A stretch of 49,152 nucleotides of DNA from CAZNHL01 sp964572965 (GTDB lineage: Bacteria > Bacteroidota > Bacteroidia > Cytophagales > UBA9547): assembly GCA_964572965.1 (NCBI GenBank), contig CAZNHL010000026.1, positions 1-49,152 on the forward strand, in the 5' to 3' direction. Position 1 is the first letter of the stretch; each line of letters opens with the position of its first letter. The notes below the pieces were generated by a model, which was not told the DNA's origin, made no database searches, and saw nothing but the letters and a program-made list of their open reading frames with translations. This document shows, in pieces, positions 41,389 through 49,152 of the stretch. Made by a program: the position numbers and the translations under genes.

Positions 41389-42276
41389 GTGGAGTTTTTA
41401 GAGTTAATAGAGCCAAGTACCAAAATTAAGGACGAGAAGCTGAACGTTGAGTTCATCTCGCAATACAATTTGCTATTGCAGGTGAGCAATGATTATTTCC
41501 GTATGTCGATTGTTGATTCGCTCAACAATCGTTGCCTGCATTTGGAGGAATATAAGCTTGAAAACACACATGGTTTTGCCGGTAAGATTCTTGAACAGAT
41601 ACATGTTATCTATGACGAGCATCATTTGTTGAATGCCGGTTTCTGGAAATCGATTAAACTTAATATTGTCAACGATAAATTCACTTTGGTACCTTCTTCT
41701 CTCTTCATTGAAGAAAGCGCCAGAGAATACCTGAAATTCAATTGCGATATTGACAGTATCTTCGATACAGTTTCTTTTTACCGCCACAGAGGCAGTGATA
41801 TCGTAAATGTTCACGCTGCCGATTCTAAAATTGTGAGCTGGTTTAAAGGAATTTATCCTGCAAAGAAAATAGAACTGATACACCAAACCAGTGCTTGCAT
41901 TGAGGGGATGCTTCAGGGCATCAAAGACCTTGATAAAAAATCAATGCTTATAAGTCTTGATAATAGCCTGCTTACGGTATTGGTTGTTGAAAACAAGAAG
42001 CTGCAGTTCTGTAATACATTTAGCTATAAAGCAGAGGAGGACCTGATTTATTTCATTTTATTAGTAATTGATGAATTGAAAATAGACAGGGAAAATGACC
42101 AGGTTATTTTGTTCGGAGACATTGAACATGATTCTGAAGTTTTCAGCCGTCTCTACCAATATATACGCCAGTTGCGTTTCGGCACAAAACCATCCAACAT
42201 TATCTTTAGTTTCTGGTTTGATGAAGTATTTGACCACAAGTACTTTGATCTTTATAGCCTTCACCTTTGTGAATAA
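41389..42276 (+). CDS. DUF3822 family protein
   Basis: A 295-residue soluble protein of the DUF3822 type, an actin-like-fold family seen in Bacteroidota, usually beside coaD. Features: 'NLLLQVSNDYFRMSIVDSLNN', 'YHRGSDIVNVH'-like middle and the C-terminal 'DQVILFGDIEHDSEVFSRLYQYI'. The open frame extends to 41359 with TTG, but a -7 box there supports the GTG at 41389. The coaD gene begins 3 bp behind its stop, which is the standard pairing, so the two are co-transcribed. Function unknown. Confidence 0.82.
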   Translation: MEFLELIEPSTKIKDEKLNVEFISQYNLLLQVSNDYFRMSIVDSLNNRCLHLEEYKLENTHGFAGKILEQIHVIYDEHHLLNAGFWKSIKLNIVNDKFTLVPSSLFIEESAREYLKFNCDIDSIFDTVSFYRHRGSDIVNVHAADSKIVSWFKGIYPAKKIELIHQTSACIEGMLQGIKDLDKKSMLISLDNSLLTVLVVENKKLQFCNTFSYKAEEDLIYFILLVIDELKIDRENDQVILFGDIEHDSEVFSRLYQYIRQLRFGTKPSNIIFSFWFDEVFDHKYFDLYSLHLCE

Positions 42277-42279
42277 GTA

Positions 42280-42735
42280 ATGCCAAAAAGAATTGCGATT
42301 TTCCCCGGCTCCTTTGACCCTTTTACCAGAGGTCATGAAGACATCGTTTTGCGTGGTTTAGCCATGTTTGATGAGGTAATTATTGCTATTGGAAATAACA
42401 GTTCTAAGTCAAGGTATTTTGCAGTTGAACTGATGGCAGCTAAAATAGCTGCTGTTTTTAAAGATAACCCCAATGTGAAAGTGCAGACTTTCCAGGGGCT
42501 TACTTCCAACTATGCAAAGTCTGTTGGTGCGCATTTTATATTGAGAGGTCTGAGAAACACTACAGATTTTGAGTATGAGAACACTATTGCGCAGGCAAAT
42601 AAGAATCTGAACACCGAACTGGAAACAGTTTTCCTCATTACCTCACCACCTTTGGCTTATATCAGTTCTTCTATCGTGCGTGAAATTCATAAATATGACG
42701 GCGATGTAGAGGCATTTCTCCCTTACAAAATTTAG
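42280..42735 (+). CDS. coaD: phosphopantetheine adenylyltransferase
   Basis: A 151-residue cytosolic enzyme, the fourth step of coenzyme A synthesis: it joins AMP from ATP to 4'-phosphopantetheine, giving dephospho-CoA. The nucleotidyltransferase motif 'GSFDPFTRGHEDI' holds TRGH at 16-19; 'FILRGLRNTTDFEYE' and 'AYISSSIVREI' complete the active site. Length matches the family. It is translationally coupled to the DUF3822 gene (3-bp gap). Confidence 0.97.
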   Translation: MPKRIAIFPGSFDPFTRGHEDIVLRGLAMFDEVIIAIGNNSSKSRYFAVELMAAKIAAVFKDNPNVKVQTFQGLTSNYAKSVGAHFILRGLRNTTDFEYENTIAQANKNLNTELETVFLITSPPLAYISSSIVREIHKYDGDVEAFLPYKI

Positions 42736-42856
42736 AAAGGCATTTTATTTGTAAGGGAAGCAATTTGATAATATCGGCACTGAACTTTTAATAGAAAAAT
42801 TGGGTTATAACAAACGCTGATCAGGCTATGGTCGGAGTAGCATCTTAATTTATAGA

Positions 42857-43555
42857 ATGAACGTACAGGATAAAGTTGCCGTAGTTACCGGCGTGAGTAA
42901 AGGGATTGGACTGGCCACTGTGAAAGCACTGGCTGAAGGAGGAGCAAAGGTATATGGTTTGGGGCGTTCTGCACCAGAGTTCAGACATCCTAATTTTACA
43001 TTTTTACCATGTAATGTGAGCAACATGGAGGCTGTGAATAAAGCGTTTGATGCTGTACTTCATAAGTCCGAAGGTAAGATCCACATTTTGGTAAATAATG
43101 CGGGAGTTGGTTATACAGGGAAACTCCATGAAATGAAGCCTGAACAATGGAAGGAAATGTTTGATACCAATGTACATGGTGTTTTCTACGCTTCCCGTCG
43201 TGCTATTCCTGCAATGATTGCGCAGCAGGAAGGTCACATCATTAATATTTCTTCAATAGCAGGTAAAACAGGACAGGAGAACTTCTCCGGTTACTGTGGT
43301 ACTAAATATGCAGTAAGGGGTATTTCTGAAAGCTTATTTAAAGAAGTGCGTAACGACGGAATTAAGGTAAGCTGCATTTTTCCTGGTTCGGTAATGACAA
43401 ATTTCTTTGATAATATAGATGCCATTACTGCCAATGAAAATATGATGATGCCTGAAGATATTGCACAGACAATTGTAGAACTGATAGAAACGAGTTCTAA
43501 TTATCTTCCCGCAGAAATAGAAGTAAGACCTTTAATGCCTGCCGGCAGAAAATAA
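42857..43555 (+). CDS. short-chain dehydrogenase/reductase
   Basis: A 232-residue cytosolic NAD(P)-dependent oxidoreductase. The cofactor loop 'TGVSKGIG' is at residues 11-18, 'NNAGVGY' and 'NISSIAG' follow, and the catalytic pair is Tyr146 and Lys150 ('YCGTK'). It is a classical SDR, probably NADP-linked, given the loop. The substrate cannot be named. The closest style is the FabG/3-ketoacyl reductase-like group, but the surrounding genes do not suggest a pathway. A strong terminator follows. Confidence 0.9.
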   Translation: MNVQDKVAVVTGVSKGIGLATVKALAEGGAKVYGLGRSAPEFRHPNFTFLPCNVSNMEAVNKAFDAVLHKSEGKIHILVNNAGVGYTGKLHEMKPEQWKEMFDTNVHGVFYASRRAIPAMIAQQEGHIINISSIAGKTGQENFSGYCGTKYAVRGISESLFKEVRNDGIKVSCIFPGSVMTNFFDNIDAITANENMMMPEDIAQTIVELIETSSNYLPAEIEVRPLMPAGRK

Positions 43556-43574
43556 GAATACCGTGTTATAATGT

Positions 43575-43616
43575 AAAAGGAAGCTGTCGCTTTAAGCGGA
43601 GGCTTCCTTTTTTTTG
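43575..43616 (+). terminator. terminator after the SDR gene
   Basis: AAAAGGAAGC (43575-43584) pairs with GCTTCCTTTT (43602-43611), with an inner CGCT/AGCG stem, followed by T's. Confidence 0.85.
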
Positions 43617-43670
43617 TTTACAAATATTGCGCTACAAACCGTATTTTGCAGCTGAATTGAATTAGTCCTG

Positions 43671-46151
43671 ATGAGCGAACAACTTCCTGTTCTGGAGATT
43701 ATTCCGGAGGTAAAAAATATTCTTTCAAAGCATCATACACTTATTTTACAGGCTCCTCCGGGAGCAGGGAAGAGTACGCTTTTACCATTGGAAATATTCA
43801 GAGAAACCTGGCTGAAAGGGCAGAAGATAATTATGCTTGAGCCAAGACGCCTGGCAGCCAGGTCTGTTGCAAACCGAATGGCTTCTCTGCTTGATGAACC
43901 CGTGGGCAAGACTGTGGGTTACCGTGTTCGTTTCGAAAACAAAACAGGCAAAGATACTTTGATTGAAGTTGTTACTGAAGGTATTCTGACAAGAATGTTG
44001 CAGCAGGACAATGCCCTTGAAGGAGTGGGACTGGTTATTTTTGATGAATTTCACGAACGCAGTTTGCATGCCGACCTGGCCCTTGCTTTATGCAGGGAAA
44101 GCCAACAGGTTCTGAGAGAAGATTTGAAATTGCTGATCATGTCTGCAACTCTTGACGGAGATACATTATCGGCCTTATTGAATAATGCACCCATCCTGAC
44201 AAGCAAAGGCAGGCAGCATCCTATTGAGACTATTTATCTTGGGAATGATGATGCTCCTATTGCTTTGCGAATGGTGGGTGCCATTAAAAAAGCATTTGCA
44301 GAACAAACCGGGGACATTCTTGCTTTTCTGCCGGGAGCTGGAGAAATACAGAGGGTGCAGGAGCAGTTGGAAGGGAGTCTGAGAGGAGCAGTCATACATC
44401 CGTTATACGGAGATTTACCGCAGCAAAAGCAACAGGAAGCAATTCTGCCGAATACTGACGGTTACCGGAAAATTGTACTGGCAACATCTATTGCTGAAAC
44501 GTCATTAACGATTGAGGGGATCAGGGTTGTAATTGATTCAGGACTTGCCAGAGTTCCTCGTTTTGAGCCACGTTCAGGTCTTACAAGATTGGAAACAATA
44601 AAAGTAACCAGGGATGCTGCAGACCAAAGGGCCGGCAGGGCGGGGAGGTTAGGTCCCGGGGTATGTTATCGTTTGTGGAGTGAAGGGACACAGCATCAAT
44701 TAACGGCACATCGCACCGCAGAGATTTTAGAAGCAGACCTGGCGCCAACCATGCTGGAGCTGGCTCAGTGGGGTATACATGATATTCGTTCTCTTACCTG
44801 GCTTACACAACCCCCGGCAGGATCTGTTAGTCAGGCGAAAGAACTTCTGGAACAATTGGACGCTACTAACGAAGGCAAAATTACTGGCAGAGGAAAAGAA
44901 ATGCTTCGTTTACCAACACACCCGCGAATAGCTCATTTGCTGCTGGAAGGCGAGGCCGACAATCTTTTAGCTTTGGCAACAGACATAGCAGCATTGTTAG
45001 AGGAACGTGACCCTTTGTCTAAAGGAAGTGGAGCAAATCTGGGAGAGCGTGTTGAAATATTAAGAAAGTGGCGGAGTAAAGAATATGTGTCTGCCGACCG
45101 GGGCACATTAGAGCGTATCGAAAGATTGGCTATTGCGTGGCGAAAAAGCTTTAATGTAAATGCAGATAATGCTTTTCCCGATTATGGAGATGTTGGCTTG
45201 TTAATAGCAGCGGCTTACCCTGAACGTATAGCCAAGCAACGCGATCCGTCGGGAAGTCGCTACAGACTGGCCAATAACCGTGTGGTGAGAATAGAAGATC
45301 ATGATCCGCTTATTAATGAAGACTGGCTGGCTGTAGCGCAGCTTGATGCAGGAACCAATAATGAAGGCCGCATTTATCTGGCTGCCCCCGTAGACCCAAA
45401 GAAATTGAAGCATCTGATCAGGGAGCAGGAAGAAGTAAGCTGGGACCAACAAAAGGGGGTGTTAGTTGCCAGAAATGAGAGGCGCTTAGGTGGTATTTTG
45501 GTAGATAGTGTTCCTTTAACAACAATACCTGAAGAGCAGAGGGTTTCTGTTCTTTGTAAAGCAGTTGCCGGAGACGGGCAAAAACTGCTGAACTGGACCG
45601 GGGAAGTTACCGAGTGGCAGTCAAGAGTGCAGTCGCTCGCAATCTGGAATCCTGAAACAGCATGGCCTGACGTGAGCACGGGGAACCTGCTTGCTACAGC
45701 AGATACCTGGCTGGCTCCTTATTTGACAAGTGTCAGAAAGAAAGAGGATTTTCAGCGTCTTGACCTCAGTACTATTTTATCGGGGCTTTTATCATGGGAT
45801 CAGAGCCAGGAATTAGAAAAATTGGCTCCGGCCAAACTATCTGTACCAAGCGGTTCTTTGATTAAGCTGGAGTACTTCAGTGATGGCCGTGACCCGGTAT
45901 TGGCAGTGCGTTTACAGGAATTGTTTGGCTTGTCAGATACACCGACGGTTAACGCAGGAAAGGTAAAAGTGTTGATTCATTTACTTTCTCCGGGCTATAA
46001 ACCGGTACAGGTTACGCAGGATTTGAAGAGTTTCTGGCAGAATACTTATCCGATCGTAAAAAAAGAGTTGAAAAGCCGTTATCCTAAACACCATTGGCCG
46101 GACGATCCGTGGACTGCAGAAGCGGTGCGTGGGGTAAAGAGAAGGGTCTGA
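43671..46151 (+). CDS. hrpB: ATP-dependent RNA helicase HrpB
   Basis: An 826-residue DEAH-box helicase. Walker A 'APPGAGKST' is at residues 28-36, the DExH motif is 'DEFHERSLHADLAL' near 125, 'SATLDGD' is motif III, and 'DQRAGRAGRLGPGVCYRLW' is motif VI. The HrpB-specific C-terminal domain is complete, ending 'YPKHHWPDDPWTAEAVRGVKRRV' (in parts). Length fits (about 820). The protein unwinds RNA in an ATP-dependent way; its target is not well established. It is transcribed alone, with no hairpin I can place behind it. Confidence 0.95.
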   Translation: MSEQLPVLEIIPEVKNILSKHHTLILQAPPGAGKSTLLPLEIFRETWLKGQKIIMLEPRRLAARSVANRMASLLDEPVGKTVGYRVRFENKTGKDTLIEVVTEGILTRMLQQDNALEGVGLVIFDEFHERSLHADLALALCRESQQVLREDLKLLIMSATLDGDTLSALLNNAPILTSKGRQHPIETIYLGNDDAPIALRMVGAIKKAFAEQTGDILAFLPGAGEIQRVQEQLEGSLRGAVIHPLYGDLPQQKQQEAILPNTDGYRKIVLATSIAETSLTIEGIRVVIDSGLARVPRFEPRSGLTRLETIKVTRDAADQRAGRAGRLGPGVCYRLWSEGTQHQLTAHRTAEILEADLAPTMLELAQWGIHDIRSLTWLTQPPAGSVSQAKELLEQLDATNEGKITGRGKEMLRLPTHPRIAHLLLEGEADNLLALATDIAALLEERDPLSKGSGANLGERVEILRKWRSKEYVSADRGTLERIERLAIAWRKSFNVNADNAFPDYGDVGLLIAAAYPERIAKQRDPSGSRYRLANNRVVRIEDHDPLINEDWLAVAQLDAGTNNEGRIYLAAPVDPKKLKHLIREQEEVSWDQQKGVLVARNERRLGGILVDSVPLTTIPEEQRVSVLCKAVAGDGQKLLNWTGEVTEWQSRVQSLAIWNPETAWPDVSTGNLLATADTWLAPYLTSVRKKEDFQRLDLSTILSGLLSWDQSQELEKLAPAKLSVPSGSLIKLEYFSDGRDPVLAVRLQELFGLSDTPTVNAGKVKVLIHLLSPGYKPVQVTQDLKSFWQNTYPIVKKELKSRYPKHHWPDDPWTAEAVRGVKRRV

Positions 46152-46182
46152 AAATAAGGATTGTGGGGTGCAGGAATTGCCC

Positions 46183-46592
46183 GATTCTATGAACCTTATT
46201 GTGTTTTCCCGCAGATAACGGAGAATTTTGCAGATTAGGGTTTAAAACTCCGGTCCTGTAACCCCTAAAAATATAACAATCAAAATAAGGACTATCCGCT
46301 TCTATGAACCTTATTGTGTTTCCCTGCAGATAACACAGAATTTCGCAGATTAGTGTTTAAAACTCCGGTTCTGTAAACCCTGAAAAATTAACAATCAGAA
46401 ATAGTGACTATCTGCTTCTATGTACCTTATTGTGTTTTCCCGCAGATAACGCAGGATTTCGCAGATTAGGATTTAAAACTCCGGTTCTGTAAACCCTGAA
46501 AATTTAACAATCAAAAATAGTGACTATCTGCTTCTATGAATCTTATTGTGTTTTTCCCGCAGATAACGCAGAATTTCGCAGATTAGGGTTTG
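46183..46592 (+). repeat. tandem array of a dispersed 115-116 bp repeat, about 3.5 copies
   Basis: Units begin at 46183, 46298, 46414 and 46530, each opening G(A/C)TTCTATGAACCTTATTG and containing a run with CGCAGATTAGGGTTTAAAACTCCGGT (shown in parts). The fourth copy is cut short. The units match, inverted, the right half of copy A at 11563-11640. No protein is encoded. It fills most of the gene-free stretch 46152-46722. Confidence 0.85.
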
Positions 46593-46655
46593 ATCACCCG
46601 CCGCTGCATGTAGTGATTCCTGGAAATTAGTGAGGATGAATAGCGGGAGCAATAC

Positions 46656-46691
46656 AAAAAAACACCTGAAATGTGTTGAGTATTCCAGGTG
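46656..46691 (-). terminator. terminator of the glycine-rich gene
   Basis: On the minus strand a 10-bp stem (46682-46691 with 46663-46672, one mismatch) is followed by a T-run (AAAAAAA at 46656-46662 on the plus strand), 30 bases beyond the stop codon at 46723. Confidence 0.8.
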
Positions 46692-46722
46692 CTATGGTCT
46701 TAAGACAGGGATAATCCGCAAT

Positions 46723-48741
46723 CTATTTTATTACAAGTTTTTCGGAGAATTTCCCTCTGCTATAATTAACAACTACATGGTAAGTGCCCGGAGTAAGCTC
46801 ATTTGGGAGGTCTATTTCATAACTTTCCCGTTGATCTGTGTTTATTTTTTTATTGTATACAGAACTACCCTGCATGTTGTAGAAATTTACAATGAAGTTC
46901 TCTTCTTCAGTGTTTCCTGTAGTTAAAACAATAATGCCATCTTCTTCTGCCGGATTCGGATATATCGATATTCTGGTTGTTGGTTCGGCAATTGCTGCTA
47001 CATAAATGACTTTTGAAGTATTATTGGAGCCATCGTTGTCATAGTTTACTAACCTGTAGTATGATGAAATACTTGGGGAGTAAACATCCTGCAAGCTATA
47101 TTTTGATATAGAAGAGGAATTGCCTTTACTTTTTACCTTGTTTACTTCTGCGAAATTCCTTCCATCGTGGCTTTTTTGGACTGAGAAATAGCTACTGTTT
47201 TTTTCTGAAGCAGTGCTCCAGTATAAGGTCAGTTCTTTTTCAGCAGTTATTCTATATTCAAAGTTTATAAGTTCAACCGGTAAAACAATAGGTCCTGCAG
47301 CGGTACCGCCCCCTGCAGATGTACCCGCGCTGCCATTTACGCCATTTGTTCCGTCATTGCCATCGTTTCCGTCCTGACCTATACCTAGTAAATTCAGACC
47401 GCGGCCTTTCAAACCTTTTGTGCCGCCTGTTCCTCCGGCTCCGCCCGATCCGCCTGATCCGGAAAGGCCGTTAACAGATGTACTCAGGCCTGACCAGCCG
47501 GTAAAGTTTAAAGTTTGAATATAAATAGCACCGCTACCACCGCCGCCGCCTGCATTTCCGCCGCTGCCGCCATTGGCACCTTTACCGCCGCCACCGCCGC
47601 CGCCGCCATTCAATGGTACCAGTCCTGTAAGTTTTTCACCACCTTTACCGCCACTGCCACCTGTTCCGCCTGTTCCGCCGCTGCTTCCATTGGTACCATT
47701 AGTTCCGTTAGCAGTTACTGTTCCGCTTCCTGTCAATACAGCAGCTCTTATAAATACAATACCGCCTCCAACACCACCATTGCCACCGTTTCCGCCGCTG
47801 CCACCATTTTCGCCCGTAGTGCCATTTCCGCCAATAATTGTTAATAAGGAACCACTACCACCGCCGCCGCCACCTCCGGCACCGGCGCTGCCATTTCCGC
47901 CTCTGCCACCACCACCGCCACCGCCCATCATCAGTGACGATGGAATAGTGGAAAAGTTGTTACCTGCAAAACCTGCTAGACCGGCATTAGTTCCTCCACC
48001 AGCTGTACCGTTCGCACCTGTACCACCTGCAGCGCCGACACCACCGCCGTTTCCGCCTGTTCCTGCAGCAAGTAAACCAGGAACTAGTGGTCCGCCTTCT
48101 CCACCTACACCACCACCTGCACCTAGGGAGCCATTTCCGCCGGCCTGACCACCAATAGCACTGCTTCCGCCTGTACCACCTGCACCTCCTGTTCCTGCTG
48201 TACCTCCAATACCGCCTGTACCACCCGGGAAACCAATACCTGTTACATTAATTCTACCTCCGGACTGGATATTTAATGTTCCGTTGACATAAAATATTAA
48301 TATACCACCCGTAGCTCCGTCCCAGGCAGGAGCAGTAAGCGTGCCTGTGCTTGTAATAGTTACATTGGTGTATTGAGGGATTTTTACAATTTGTGCCAGA
48401 CCCGGCGCAACCGTAGAGTATGAATTGGTAAGAACAGGGGTAAAAGAAATAGTGGTACCTACTATAGTTGTAATAGTCAGCTCATCATATTTACCCTGGT
48501 TTGTCCCGTTCATTTGAATGAGCAATATTTTATTTCCTGTGCTGAACCCTGTGGCTGAAGCAACGGATATACTGCCTGCTCCTATTGATGCATTTGTAGC
48601 TAAAGCTGTTTTTATTGTATTGACAGATGCAGTTGTGCTAACTGTCATTGTTCCGTCAACACCTGTTCCTTGTCCATAAGAACTGATAGCTGAAATTCCG
48701 CACGTGCAAAATGTTAAAAGTATTAGTAAATGTTTTTTCAT
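46723..48741 (-). CDS. glycine-rich T9SS-secreted protein
   Basis: A 672-residue secreted protein. A signal peptide (ends 'SISSYGQ' style) and a beta-rich N-terminal domain (residues about 25-150: 'ASATGFSTGNKILLIQMNGTNQGKYD' in parts) are followed by a very glycine-rich stretch (about 155-485) of GG-x-GG-x repeats ('GGTGGIGGTAGTGGAGGTGG', 'GGGGGGGRGG', 'GGGGGGGSG'). The last 75 residues are a T9SS type A sorting domain ('ISIYPNPAEEDGIIVLTTG', 'FYNMQGSSVYNKKINTDQRES', 'SEKLVIK'). A flexible or adhesive coat protein is likely. The repeat DNA is G/C-rich and slippage-prone. Confidence 0.88.
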   Translation of the reverse strand: MKKHLLILLTFCTCGISAISSYGQGTGVDGTMTVSTTASVNTIKTALATNASIGAGSISVASATGFSTGNKILLIQMNGTNQGKYDELTITTIVGTTISFTPVLTNSYSTVAPGLAQIVKIPQYTNVTITSTGTLTAPAWDGATGGILIFYVNGTLNIQSGGRINVTGIGFPGGTGGIGGTAGTGGAGGTGGSSAIGGQAGGNGSLGAGGGVGGEGGPLVPGLLAAGTGGNGGGVGAAGGTGANGTAGGGTNAGLAGFAGNNFSTIPSSLMMGGGGGGGRGGNGSAGAGGGGGGGSGSLLTIIGGNGTTGENGGSGGNGGNGGVGGGIVFIRAAVLTGSGTVTANGTNGTNGSSGGTGGTGGSGGKGGEKLTGLVPLNGGGGGGGGKGANGGSGGNAGGGGGSGAIYIQTLNFTGWSGLSTSVNGLSGSGGSGGAGGTGGTKGLKGRGLNLLGIGQDGNDGNDGTNGVNGSAGTSAGGGTAAGPIVLPVELINFEYRITAEKELTLYWSTASEKNSSYFSVQKSHDGRNFAEVNKVKSKGNSSSISKYSLQDVYSPSISSYYRLVNYDNDGSNNTSKVIYVAAIAEPTTRISIYPNPAEEDGIIVLTTGNTEEENFIVNFYNMQGSSVYNKKINTDQRESYEIDLPNELTPGTYHVVVNYSRGKFSEKLVIK

Positions 48742-49152
48742 AGATGAATGAGTGAGTTTCCAACTCCCAAAAATGTATTAGCCCAACACCGCATAGCTAA
48801 AGATATCTTAGCATGCCTGTACGCTAAACGAAGTGTTTTAGAAAAGGTTAGCGGTTATAAAAGAAATGCAAAAGCAATATTTAGAGTTTAACTTTTGTAG
48901 AAATACAAGTATTTCTTGTTTTACTCTACATTGCGGGAGATATATCATGGTTTATAACTTATTGATTCGTCGCCTGTGATGCATCCCAGGTTCAAGGAAT
49001 CATCGGTGCTTTCAATTCAATGATTGGAAGCCATGTCACGACATTCCGCACTTACCAGAAGCCAAAGAGGCGAAATTCGCTTCATCAGAGATTGCGTTAT
49101 ATTGAAACCATGAAATAGCATATTATGTTCGATGCGCGTCTGATAGGCAATG
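48742..49152. other. no recognisable gene; partial minus-strand open frame at the edge
   Basis: The stretch upstream of the glycine-rich gene contains its promoter region but no convincing gene. From 49151 down to TGA at 49017 a minus-strand frame is open for 45 codons ('IAYQTRIEHNMLFHGFN...'), which could be the tail of a gene cut by the window edge. I do not recognise it. A plus-strand frame of about 48 codons overlaps it and has no start codon. Confidence 0.35.

Noticed and set aside
46183..46592. A CRISPR-like tandem array
   Set aside because: The units are 115-116 bp, contiguous and similar throughout; there are no short repeats with unique spacers and no cas genes.
46630..46926. A 98-residue plus-strand frame
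   Set aside because: It overlaps the terminator and the 3' end of the glycine-rich gene on the opposite strand; its content is antisense T9SS domain.
47573..48148. A 191-residue proline-rich plus-strand frame
   Set aside because: It is the antisense of the glycine-rich repeat gene (GG codons read as CC), with no start context and a low-complexity sequence.

Overview
The window looks like a chromosomal segment of a Bacteroidota bacterium, probably of the Cytophagia/Chitinophagia/Sphingobacteriia type. The evidence is three proteins with type IX secretion (T9SS) C-terminal sorting domains, several PorT-like outer-membrane barrels, a PorE-like OmpA lipoprotein, DUF1573, DUF3822 and WG-repeat proteins, LytTR-type signalling, promoter -7 boxes of the form TAnnTTTG, and a type 2 isoleucyl-tRNA synthetase. 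There is no phage, plasmid, rRNA operon or CRISPR array. One tRNA gene (Phe) is present.

Layout. 0-3 kb: a jelly-roll/OmpA fusion on the minus strand, then a class I aldolase. 3-7.3 kb: a propeller-type LytS-like histidine kinase, its LytTR response regulator and a small lipoprotein. 7.4-11.4 kb: two T9SS cargo proteins. 11.7-16.5 kb: a WG-repeat protein and an RND/MMPL-type exporter. 16.5-19.3 kb: two tandem duplications facing each other, a pair of outer-membrane barrels and a pair of small secreted proteins of an unnamed family. 19.4-23 kb: ileS. 23-26.6 kb: a probably 5'-truncated gene, then small genes including a J-domain/KTSC fusion, DUF1573 and DUF2059 proteins. 26.7-33.9 kb: a glucan-phosphorylase-like protein, a CDF cation exporter, a probable cell-wall recycling operon (amino-sugar kinase, murQ, PrsW-like protease) and a cytochrome b5 domain protein. 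34-40 kb: a PorE-like lipoprotein, a conserved protein and a two-gene iron-sulfur oxidoreductase operon split by a four-helix-bundle (IVS-type) gene. 40-46 kb: tRNA-Phe, DUF1573, NUDIX, DUF3822, coaD, an SDR and hrpB. 46.2-48.7 kb: a tandem repeat array and a glycine-rich T9SS cargo protein.

Genes with a common theme are those for the cell surface (T9SS cargo, OmpA proteins, barrels), peptidoglycan turnover (murQ, kinase, OmpA anchors) and housekeeping (ileS, coaD, fba, tRNA).

The most notable signals outside ordinary genes are: (1) period-7 and period-8 intergenic repeats at several sites, one pair forming imperfect terminal inverted repeats around the four-helix-bundle gene, with an apparent cargo-free copy about 0.9 kb away; (2) a dispersed 115-170 bp repeat family at three loci, in tandem at one; (3) an ileS with the swapped signature GIHH in place of HxGH; (4) a phosphorylase-like enzyme lacking the PLP lysine; (5) a gene start made of an inverted copy of its own first codons, which looks like a template-switch scar.
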